Shown here: in pieces, positions 28,358 to 36,450 of the stretch | Layout: each line of letters opens with the position of its first letter | Position numbering within the stretch: the stretch's first letter is position 1 | Source: Anoplopoma fimbria | Taxonomy: Eukaryota > Chordata > Actinopteri > Perciformes > Anoplopomatidae | Length of the DNA: 64,000 nt | Direction: 5' to 3' | NCBI RefSeq assembly: GCF_027596085.1 | Contig: NC_072451.1 | Span: forward strand, 10,865,098-10,929,097 | Notes under the pieces: model-generated | What the model saw: the letters and a program-made list of their open reading frames with translations, nothing else | Databases searched by the model: none | What the model was told of the DNA's origin: nothing | Program-made: the position numbers and the translations under genes

Positions 28358-28639
28358 GGACTGTTTAATACGTTTTTTAAGCTAGTGTTTTTGTTAGCAG
28401 CATTTTCCCTGAAATGTTAACCACATGTTCACTGCTATCGTAGTAGATTGTATGCCAACCAACCCAGTGTGTTAAAAAAGTGATGCCAAAGCATCTCTTT
28501 TGTCAATTTGGGTATGGATGAGGGAATGATTATGACGGTTCCCTGCCCTGTTTACTTGTATATGTGTATCTTTCTTTAATACTACAGGTACCTGAAGCTG
28601 ATGATCGCCCTAGTTGTAGGGCCCTGGGCCCGGTGCTCT

Positions 28640-28942
28640 CCATGTATAAAGCTCCGCCTTTCTGACAGCGATCACTCTCTCTCTCTCTCTCTCTCTCTCT
28701 GCGGTCCTGGCTCCCGCATTATTGATCTGTTCTCGTCCATGCAACATCTATTTCTCACACTACACTCAGCACTCATGCAGACACCCACCTACATCACTGA
28801 TTTCACTGATTATCACATCCCATTGTCTACATAGTTGTTTTGGGGTTTAATGCCATCAACTTCATGTAAATAAACTAATATTATTTGCCTTCAGTCTGCG
28901 TCTCCCTTGCTTTTGTCATGGCTTCAGAGCCAGGTCATGACA
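28640..28942 (+). mobile_element. LTR-like fragment
   Basis: It has a TATA-like gtataaagctcc (near 28644), a CT repeat (28674-28700), a polyadenylation signal AATAAA (near 28869), and ends GTCATGGCTTCAGAGCCAGGTCATGACA. This arrangement fits a fish Gypsy LTR ending in CA. The 5' boundary and a target duplication are not found. Confidence 0.45.
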
Positions 28943-29013
28943 GATAAAAACAGTAGATAAATGCTGTCATTTAAAAGTAATATCCTTCAGACACATCATG
29001 GAACTGGGTTACA

Positions 29014-29086
29014 TATCCATCCATCCATCCATCCCTCCATCAGCTTCCACTTACCCGGGGCGGTACTCTCTCTACCCAGCAACATT
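29014..29086 (-). mobile_element. LINE relic A, part 1 (3' tail)
   Basis: The (CATC)n run (29014-29040) followed by agcttccacttacccggggc is the 3' tail of the 22380-24590 LINE family on the minus strand. The sequence ctctacccagcaacatt aligns with ccttctccccagcaacact of that copy. It is then cut by the TIR element, and LINE homology resumes at 36028. Confidence 0.75.
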
Positions 29087-29729
29087 GGGTACATCCCAAG
29101 TCTCTTATTTGTCATCTCCTCGCTCCTCGTTTGAACCGGAAGTCGTTCTGCACCGCCATATTGACGGCCTTCCCAAAGCTCTTATTTCGGCACCAAGGAG
29201 CAAGGATTGAGGAGCAAGGAGGGATCTCCGAGGGAGCCATGAGCGAGGATGCTCGAGATCATCCTTTCAGGAAGTGTTGTGAGGGCCGACACGCCCCCTC
29301 ATTGTTCATCATTTATCTGATTGGACGCTGCAGCCGATCGTACTGATCTGATATAGATCATCATCGATGGAGTTTTTATACCAGAGTGATGACAGATCAC
29401 AGATTGAATGGATTAAAAAGTTAGAAAGAGAGTTAAAGAGTTGGAGAGTCTGTTTGTTTGTCAGTAGAAACACTTTTTACATAATTTATCTTCATTTCCA
29501 TTCATTCATATGAGGCTAATAATTCCTGAGTGTCAGGTTGGATGAGTTATGTAATTCCAATTTACCCCTAAACATTGAGCCTAATAAATTAATTCCAGTG
29601 TTTAGGAGAAAACATAATCATATTCTGGATTATTTAATAATGACTTCACAATCCGAATTTCAAAACATACAGAAGTTAATAATTAATAAATAAGACAAAT
29701 GCATTTCGCCGGTAGAAATCGGAGCAGGA

Positions 29730-29850
29730 CACAGAACACAGTATAAATACACAGAACATAGTATAAATACACAAAACACAGTATAAATACACAGAACACA
29801 GTATAAATACACAGAACATAGTATAAATACTCAGAACACAGTATACATAC
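29730..29850 (+). repeat. 20-bp minisatellite, left part
   Basis: Six units of a 20-base sequence (cacagaacacagtataaata type) end exactly where the LTR retrotransposon begins. The array resumes at 35263. Confidence 0.93.
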
Positions 29851-30429
29851 TGTGGGCGCCTGGTCTCTGAGGTACAACAGTGGGATCACCAATCAGAATA
29901 AAACAGGCAGAAGCGGGGGTTGCGGTGAAATCAACTTAGGTAGTTTATTTATAAAAAGGTGCAGGGGGAAAAGGGAGGGGGCAAAAGGCAACTCAAATCT
30001 TCACCGGGTTGGCGGCTGTCGTCAGGGTGCGTTTCCTGGGGTGGGGCCAGAGGTTCCTCTTCAGCTGCAGGCCTTCTGTGGTTTCAGCACGACACAATTC
30101 ACACACACCAACAAAACAGCTCTTCGGTCCACTTGAACGTAACTTCCTTGATTAGGTTTGGAGTGATCAAGAGGGTTGGCCACAGGTCTCTTACCACGAG
30201 ACTGGCCTAACGTGTCTCTGGTCTCCACACGCTCCTCCAGCCAGTCTCCCTTCAGCCTGTTCTGGTGGAGTTAAAAAGGCCCTCTGATTGCAGGGCTAAC
30301 TCAGCGCACCTGTGCAGGGTAAGCTGAGTAGTACCTCCCATCCAGAACCACACCCCTTGGCTGCCTTTGCCTGCCTTTGTGGCCACCACGTGGCCATGTG
30401 GGGCACTGCTCAGCGGCTGGGCCACCACA
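29851..30429 (-). repeat. 3' LTR of the Gmr1-type element
   Basis: 579 bases, TG...CA ends on the minus strand. The pol frame runs about 20 bases into it, stopping at 30410. It is preceded on its own strand by the polypurine tract. Confidence 0.93.
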
Positions 30430-32239
30430 TACCCCCACCCTCAGCTCTGAACCTCGGGGGAGCGACAGACCAACAGCAATCATCCCTTCTCGACATGGCA
30501 TCAGCGTTCCCATGAAGCTTCCCTGCCCTGTGTTCCACTGTAAACTTGAAGTCCTGCAGGTGTAAAAACCAACGGGTTATTCTGGCATTCTTGTCTTTGT
30601 TATGGGCCATCCACTTCAACGGAGCGTGGTCAGTTACTATTGCAAACTCGCGGCCTAGCAAGTAATAACGTAATTTTTCCATGGCCCATTTAACTGCCAG
30701 GCATTCCTTTTCTATGGTTGCATAGTTTCTCTCGTGTGGCAGTAGTTTGCGGCTGACAAAGGTTACCGGGTATTCCATGCCGTCGTGTATTTGGGACAGG
30801 ACCGCCCCAAGTCCTACCTCTGATGCATCTGTCTGTAGCACAAACCTCCTGCTGAAGTCAGGTGTGTGCAACACCGTCTCGCTGCACAGGGCCGTCTTCA
30901 GACGATTGAAGGCCTGCTCGGTCTGGTCCGTCCACTTCACCTTGTTTGGTGCACTTTTGCTTGTCAGCTCATGCAGGGGGGCAGCTATGGAGGCAAAGTT
31001 TGGAATGAACTGTCGATAATATCCCATTAACCCCAGGAAGGTCCTCACCTGACGTTTCGTCTGGGGTTGGGGCCAGGTTGCAATGGCATCGACTTTCTTC
31101 TCTTGGGGTTTCACATTTCCTCGTCCCACAGTGTACCCAAGGTAGTTCGCCTCCTCCAGGGCCAGGGAACACTTTGTCGGGTTGGCCGTCAGCCCTGCTT
31201 CCCGCAAGGCCTGGATGACCGCTTCTAGGTGCCGGAGGTGGATATCCCATGACGTGCTATGGATAATGATGTCATCGATATAAGCTGCTGCATAGTCCCG
31301 ATGTGGTCGTAGCACCCTGTCCATGAGCCTCTGGAAGGTTGCCGGGGCCCCATGAAGTCCAAATGGGAGGACCCGGTACTGGAAGGCCCCGTCTGGTCTT
31401 GAGAACGTCGTCTTCGGTTTTGCTTGTGGCGTTAGTGGCACCTGCCAATACCCCTTGGTTAAGTCTAACGTAGAGATGAACCGGGCAGGTCCTAACCTTT
31501 CGACCAGCTCATCCACACGGGGCATAGGATAAGTGTCGAATAGAGAGATCTCGTTCAGCTTTCTATAGTCATTGCAGAACCTAATGCTACCATCGGGCTT
31601 CCCGACAAGGACTATAGGACTGGACCAGGCACTGTGGGACTCTTCCACGACCCCAAGGTCAAGCATTTTCCTCACCTCCTCTCTGATGGCTTCTCGTCTG
31701 GCCTCCGGGATTCGATACGGTCGAAGTCTTACAGTCTTTCCCGGCTCAGTTTTAATGTCATGGGCGATGACTGTTGTCCTCCCTGGGGTCTCAGAGAAGA
31801 CATCTTTGCTCCTGGCAAGCAGTTCTCCGAGGACCTGTACCTGTCTGGGCGACAGCTGATCGCCCATTCTCACTGGCGGTAGACTCTGGGGAGACAGGTT
31901 GGCACTGAAGACATTGGAGGGGACAGGGGGAGGTTCATGCCATGGCTTCAGCAAATTTATGTGATAAATTTGCTTGCCTTTCCTTCGGCCAACCTGTCGT
32001 ATCCTGTAATTCACTGGTCCCATTCGTTCCATTACCTCATAAGGTCCTTGCCATTTGGCTAAAAACTTGCAGGCATTCGTGGGGACCAAGACCATTACTT
32101 TGTGTCCTGGTTCGAACTCTCTCACCTGGGCTCCTCGATTGTACACCCGTGCCTGTTGTGCCTGGGCTTGCTGCATATGTTCACGAACCAAGGGCCACAC
32201 CTGGGTCATTCGGTGGTGCATCTGCTCCACGTGCTCCAC
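30410..32239 (-). CDS. Gmr1-type pol, C-terminal part: integrase end, RT, RNase H
   Basis: A 609-codon open frame. Residues 1-100 are the integrase C-terminal region with a GPY/F-like module (KFLAKWQGPYEVMERMGPVNYRI region). RT spans about 165-395: GVVEESHSAWSSPIVLVGK, DYRKLNE, STLDLTKGYWQVPL, FGLHGAPATFQRLMD and catalytic YIDD at 320-323. The connection has FLGLMGYYRQFIPNF. RNase H is about 465-585, with LQTDASEVGLGAVL, ATIEKECLAVKWAM, VTDHAPLKW and GNADAMSR. Residues 600-609 are encoded by the polypurine tract and the LTR start. The first ATG here is internal to the polyprotein; the upstream integrase is in a different frame because of a one-base shift in a C5 run near 32260. Confidence 0.93.
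   Translation of the reverse strand: MEHVEQMHHRMTQVWPLVREHMQQAQAQQARVYNRGAQVREFEPGHKVMVLVPTNACKFLAKWQGPYEVMERMGPVNYRIRQVGRRKGKQIYHINLLKPWHEPPPVPSNVFSANLSPQSLPPVRMGDQLSPRQVQVLGELLARSKDVFSETPGRTTVIAHDIKTEPGKTVRLRPYRIPEARREAIREEVRKMLDLGVVEESHSAWSSPIVLVGKPDGSIRFCNDYRKLNEISLFDTYPMPRVDELVERLGPARFISTLDLTKGYWQVPLTPQAKPKTTFSRPDGAFQYRVLPFGLHGAPATFQRLMDRVLRPHRDYAAAYIDDIIIHSTSWDIHLRHLEAVIQALREAGLTANPTKCSLALEEANYLGYTVGRGNVKPQEKKVDAIATWPQPQTKRQVRTFLGLMGYYRQFIPNFASIAAPLHELTSKSAPNKVKWTDQTEQAFNRLKTALCSETVLHTPDFSRRFVLQTDASEVGLGAVLSQIHDGMEYPVTFVSRKLLPHERNYATIEKECLAVKWAMEKLRYYLLGREFAIVTDHAPLKWMAHNKDKNARITRWFLHLQDFKFTVEHRAGKLHGNADAMSRRDDCCWSVAPPRFRAEGGGMWWPSR
30430..30444 (-). promoter_or_regulatory. Polypurine tract
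   Basis: On the minus strand GAGGGTGGGGGTA lies directly before the TGTGG start of the 3' LTR, the place of plus-strand priming. It is also translated at the end of pol. Confidence 0.8.
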
Positions 32240-32751
32240 GACACTGCGCTGGGGGATGGCTGCTGCTCCCAGGCTTCCTTGGCCACATCCAGCATGCCCC
32301 GGGGTCTCCGTCCGTACAACAGTTCGAATGGTGAAAATCCAGTGGAACCCTGGGGAACTTCACGGATGGAGAAAAGGACATGAGGTAGCAGCTGGTCCCA
32401 ATTCTTACCATCCACCTCTACAACTTTGCGCAGCATGTGCTTGAGGGTTTGATTGAACCTTTCTACGAGTCCATCTGTCTGAGGGTGGTAGACAGAGGTT
32501 TTAATTTGCCTCACCTTCAGACTTTGGCACAGTCTTTTCATCACCCCAGACATAAAGCAGGATCCCTGGTCTGTAAGGATTTCCTCAGGCAATCCCACTC
32601 TACTGAAGAGCAGGAACATTTCCCGGGCGACCGCCCTTCCTGTTGCCGAGCGTAGGGGAATTGCCTCTGGATACCGCGTGGCGTAATCCAGAATGACTAA
32701 GATATAGCGGTGGCCGCTGCTAGACTTCGGGAGGGGTCCGACAATGTCCAT
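32206..32751 (-). pseudogene. Gmr1-type integrase catalytic core
   Basis: This is the DDE core that joins element DNA to the target. The first acidic residue lies in MDIVGPLPKSSSG, the second in LTDQGSCFMSG and the Glu in VERFNQTLKHML, with HPQTDG before it. FSPFELLYGRRPRG marks the end of the core. The frame is separated by single-base shifts from the zinc-binding part upstream (near 32770) and from the RT frame downstream (near 32260). All three catalytic residues are present. Confidence 0.9.
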
Positions 32752-32754
32752 GCC

Positions 32755-33570
32755 AATCCTACTAAAGGGGTTTCAATGATTGGAAGGGGTATTAAGGGAT
32801 TTCGGTACGCTACCTTAGGGGAGTTGATTTGACACTCTCCACAGTGTCGACAGTATTCCTCCACGGCTCTCTTGACCCCCGGCCAGTAGAAGCGGCTGAG
32901 GACACGGTCATAGGTCTTTTCTCTCCCTAAATGCGCCCCTAGTAAGTGGGAGTGTGCTAGGTACAACACTTTTGTGACATATTCTCTGGGGACAAGCAAC
33001 TGTTCACAGATTTCAGAGTCTTTTTGTGTTACTCGGTACAGCAGCTTATTTTTAACCATGAAATGGGGAAAAGACACGTGACTCACCCCATCCTGGTTTT
33101 GGCCCTCGATCACTCGGACATCCCTCCAGGCTTGGGTCAGGTTGGGATCCTGCAGCTGGGCTGAGCCGAATCGTCCAGGCCTGAGAGTTTCATCCACCTC
33201 GACTTGGGGGAACTCTGAGAATACCTCATCCGACTGTATCTCTTCCAGGGGCTCCTGCTCCTCAGCTGCACGTCCAGGATCCGTTTCTGTACTTTGCCTA
33301 TGGAGGGGCCTATTCCCTTCGTCATCGCTGGTTTCCGCAGGGCTGCCATCGGGTGACACGGCGGCACAAGCCTGGTGGGTGGCGGAGGCCTTCGTCCCAA
33401 CCGGGCGTCTTCGGATTCGCCTTTTCCGGTTCCTCAATTTCTCCGGCCAGTAGTGGGAGAAGAGCGGGCTGTCTCGGCCGAAGAGCACCGGCACCGGCAG
33501 TTGCTCTACAACCCCGACCCGCAGAGCGAATGGTCCGTGGGGAGTAATAACCTGGACCTCCGAGGTGGGA
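32755..33570 (-). pseudogene. Gmr1-type protease end and integrase zinc-binding domain
   Basis: The minus-strand frame open from 33635 to 32697 continues the polyprotein after a shift near 33570. An early segment (VITPHGPFALRVGVVEQLPVPVLFGRD region) resembles the end of a retropepsin. A long acidic linker follows. Then an H-H-C-C zinc-binding module is clear: HSHLLGAHLGREKTYDRV, FYWPGVKRAVEEYCRHCGEC (near 32960-32840). Integrase lies upstream of RT, which defines the unusual order of this element. Confidence 0.85.
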
Positions 33571-34602
33571 TACTTCCGGGGTGTCTCCATGGATGCAGGA
33601 GACGGAGATCTCTTCTCCCCAGGTGTCACTAGCAAACTGCGGTCTGATTAGAGAAACCATGCTTCCGGAGTCTAGGAGTGCTTCTGTGTCTATCCCACCT
33701 ATCTTAACAGGACACTTTGGGGCTGGGGCCCCCTGGTGGGCCCAACAGGTAGTTAGGGACTGGCTGAAGAAGCCCTTACCACTCGTAGATGCGGCCGTAG
33801 GCATCGGTTCATCCCGGTCCGGACACTCTCTGGCTAGGTGTCCCTCCTGGCCACAGGAATAGCAACGTGGGCGAGGAGGAGGCATTGGGTCTCGCCTCTC
33901 CGTCTGTCTGGTCCAGCCAGTCGATGTCCGGGCTGTTGGTGTGCTCACAGCTTTGCCACTGGTCTCTTTCCCTCTGTTGGCTTTAAAGTTAGTACGCATG
34001 ACACTTTCTGATCGCATCATGCTACCCATCACCCTGTGGTTCTCCAGTAAGGCTATTAATATGTCCACACTTGGAGCCCCCTGCTGGGCGACATACCTCT
34101 TGGCGTCGTTTGGCAGTCCCCGGAGGCACCGGTCAATCACAATGCGGTCCACTATTGGTGGCCCTGCAGCTTCTTCCAGCCAGCTCTTGGTATAACGGAC
34201 CAGTGTCGTTACCTGGGCCCGGACTGGAACCGCAGGGTCATAGCTCCATTCATGCACACGCTGGGCCCGGGCAGGAAGGCTAAGTCCATACTGAGCAAGG
34301 ATGGCAACCTTGACCGTATCATAGTTCATGGCATCTGCAACGGAAAGGTCCCGACAGGCTTTCTGAGCTTCCCCAGTCAAGAAGGGCATTAGGTTGTTCG
34401 CCCATTCTGCTCTTGGCCAGTTCTCCCTTGTTGCAGTCCTTTCAAACAAGGCCATATACGTCTCTACGTCATCATCCGGCGTCTGCTTGGTCAGCACATC
34501 TCGTGGTCGTCGCTCTTGTCTTCCGCTTACCCTGCACAACTCAGCTACAGCTGACTGCAGCGTGGCTTGGGTTTCCAAGATCGCTCTCATGGTTTCTTCC
34601 AT
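33571..34602 (-). CDS. Gmr1-type gag with zinc knuckle and protease start
   Basis: From the ATG at 34602, about 344 codons run open to a shift near 33570 (the raw frame continues out of phase to 33322). Residues 35-200 look like a capsid with SCAN-like helices (TYMALFERTATRENWPRAEW, LPNDAKRYVAQQ). A CCHC zinc knuckle, CYSCGQEGHLAREC, is at 247-260 and binds element RNA. The retropepsin active site LLDSGSMVSLI is near 309-319, so gag and protease share one frame. The N-terminus is preceded by an A-rich tract in the leader. Function is known for the family; the start is chosen as the first ATG of the frame. Confidence 0.88.
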
Positions 34603-34607
34603 GTTAA

Positions 34608-34642
34608 TTTTTTTTTTTTTTTTTTTTTTTTATTTTTTTATT
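34608..34642 (-). repeat. A-tract in the retrotransposon leader
   Basis: About 30 A residues (minus strand), interrupted once or twice, lie just before the gag ATG. Such a tract is unusual between primer-binding site and gag. Confidence 0.85.
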
Positions 34643-34680
34643 CCGATCGGTTCACCCACTGATAGCGAGGACTCAGAATG

Positions 34681-34696
34681 CCCGCATTCTCCACCA
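34681..34696 (-). promoter_or_regulatory. tRNA primer-binding site
   Basis: Two bases after the 5' LTR the minus strand reads TGGTGGAGAATGCGGG. The first nine bases match the complement of a tRNA-Ala 3' end (TCTCCACCA); further match would need one indel. Position is certain, tRNA identity tentative. Confidence 0.65.
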
Positions 34697-34698
34697 TA

Positions 34699-35262
34699 TG
34701 TGGGCGCCTGGTCTCTGAGGTACAACAGTGGGATCACCAATCAGAATAAAACAGGCAGAAGCGGGGGTTGCGGTGAAATCAACTTAGGTAGTTTATTTAT
34801 AAAAAGGTGCAGGGGGAAAAGGGAGGGGGCAAAAGGCAACTCAAATCTTCACCGGGTTGGCGGCTGTCGTCAGGGTCGTTGGGGTTCCTCTTCAGCTGCA
34901 GGCCTTCTGTCGGGTTTCAGCACGACACAATTCACACACACCAACAAAACAGCTCTTCGGTCCACTTGAACGTAACTTCCTTGATTAGGTTTGGAGTGAT
35001 CAAGAGGGTTGGCCACAGGTCTCTTACCACGAGACTGGCCTAACGTGTCTCTGGTCTCCACACGCTCCTCCAGCCAGTCTCCCTTCAGCCTGTTCTGGTG
35101 GAGTTAAAAAGGCCCTCTGATTGCAGGGCTAACTCAGCGCACCTGTGCAGGGTAAGCTGAGTAGTACCTCCCATCCAGAACCACACCCCTTGGCTGCCTT
35201 TGCCTGCCTTTGTGGCCACCACGTGGCCATGTGGGGCACTGCTCAGCGGCTGGGCCACCACA
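34699..35262 (-). repeat. 5' LTR of the Gmr1-type element
   Basis: 564 bases, near-identical to 29851-30429 apart from a small indel cluster. It is followed on the plus strand by the duplicated target atac. Confidence 0.93.
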
Positions 35263-35354
35263 ATACACAGAACAGAACACAGTATAAATACACAGAACAT
35301 AGTATAAATACTCAGAACACAGTATAAATACACAGAACAGAGTATAAATACTCA
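35263..35354 (+). repeat. 20-bp minisatellite, right part
   Basis: About four and a half units of the same 20-base repeat as 29730-29850, starting with the duplicated target. The two parts were one array before the insertion. Confidence 0.92.
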
Positions 35355-35402
35355 ATGCAGTTTGTTAAACAGGCTGCAGAGAGAAATACATTTCTACTCT
35401 GG

Positions 35403-35735
35403 CAGTGATGATTACTTTGTGTCATTATTAATATTAGTACAGTGATGATTACTGTGTTTCATTATTAATATTAGTACAGTGATGATTACTGTGTTTCATT
35501 ATTAATATTAGTACAGTGATGATTACTTTGTGTCATTATTAATATTAGTACAGTGATGATAACTTTGTTTCATTATTAATATTAGTACAGTGATGATTAC
35601 TTTGTGTCATTATTAATATTAGTACAGTGATGATTACTTTGTGTCATTATTAATATTAGTACAGTGATGATTACTGTGTTTCATTATTAATATTAGTACA
35701 GTGATGATTACTTTGTGTCTTTATTAATATTTGTA
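35403..35735 (+). repeat. 37-bp minisatellite
   Basis: Nine units of a 37-base repeat (cagtgatgattactttgtgtc followed by attattaatattagta), differing at a few sites such as tttgtgt versus tgtgttt. A tenth unit breaks off at 35736. Confidence 0.96.
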
Positions 35736-36027
35736 CAGTGATCATGTGTGCAGACACAAAATCAAAAGTCTCTCCAGCTGTTAAAGCCGACTGACAGCTG
35801 ATCAGATGTGATCAGCGGCCGCTGTCATCAGAAACAGACGTCGCTTCACATGACGCTACAGAGGAAAGGACGTCTCATGTCTCTTAAAACACATTTCCTC
35901 GTTTCCTCTCTCCTCGATTGGTTTCCTTGCGTCTCTCCATGCTTCCCTGGTGGGCGGGACTAAGACGCAAGGAAACGACGCAAGTGAGGGAATCAAGGAG
36001 GTAATTTAAGAGACTTGGGATGTACCC

Positions 36028-36450
36028 ACTGTCTAGCTCTACCTGTGGAGCTTCTGAAGCATTCCCAAGCCAGACGAGATATATAATCTCTCCAGCATGT
36101 ACTGGTTTAACCAAGGAGGAGTGGCACTACTCCGAACTCTCTCTGGATGTTTGAACTTGAAACCAGCCACCTTATGAAGGAAGCTCCTTTTGGGTGCTTG
36201 TATCCAAGATCTCATTCTTTCGTTCACTACCCAAAGCTCATGACCACAGGTGATGTTGGGAATGTAGATGGACTGGCAAATCGAGAGCTTTCCTTACCAA
36301 CTCAGCTCCCTCTTCAACACAACGGCCGAATACAACCTCTGCATCCCGACGTGGTACTGAAGCACCTGTCCATATAATTCTCCATTTTACCCTCACCTGT
36401 AAACCAGACCCCGAGATACAAGAATTCCCTCACTTGTGGCAGTTACTCAT
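36028..36450 (-). mobile_element. LINE relic A, part 2
   Basis: Continues the LINE cut at 29086. The minus strand shows RMRSWIQAPKRSFLHKVAGF, the degraded counterpart of IQAAEISFLRRVAGL in 22380-24590, and the plus strand keeps ccaagccagacgagatatataatctctcc and ccccgagatac. It ends where the second LINE begins. Confidence 0.75.

Larger units (their letters stand above)
29851..35262 (-). mobile_element. Full-length Ty3/Gypsy LTR retrotransposon, Gmr1-type order
   Basis: Two nearly identical LTRs (29851-30429 and 34699-35262) bound the element, which reads on the minus strand. The 4-bp target duplication atac is at 29847-29850 and 35263-35266. The internal order is primer-binding site, gag with zinc knuckle, protease, integrase, RT, RNase H, polypurine tract. 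Integrase before RT is the Copia-like order described for the Gmr1 group of Ty3/Gypsy elements in fish and other deuterostomes. The LTRs differ mainly by a small indel cluster near 30030-30085 versus 34875-34915, so the insertion is recent. Three one-base shifts break the coding region. It sits in a 20-bp minisatellite inside a TIR element. Confidence 0.95.
29087..36027. mobile_element. TIR element (non-autonomous) hosting a Gypsy insertion
   Basis: The ends are a perfect 21-base inverted repeat, GGGTACATCCCAAGTCTCTTA at 29087-29107 and its complement at 36007-36027, with weaker similarity further in. Flanks are the two halves of one LINE copy; the overlap is at most three bases (att/act), which could be a diverged 3-bp duplication. 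Without the LTR retrotransposon (29851-35262) the element would be about 1.5 kb, and it contains two minisatellites and no recognisable transposase. Superfamily is not assigned; a PIF/Harbinger-like origin is only a guess from the possible 3-bp site. Confidence 0.75.

Noticed and set aside
35403..35735. CRISPR-like array
   Set aside because: The 37-base units are directly adjacent with no spacers and the genome is eukaryotic; it is a minisatellite.
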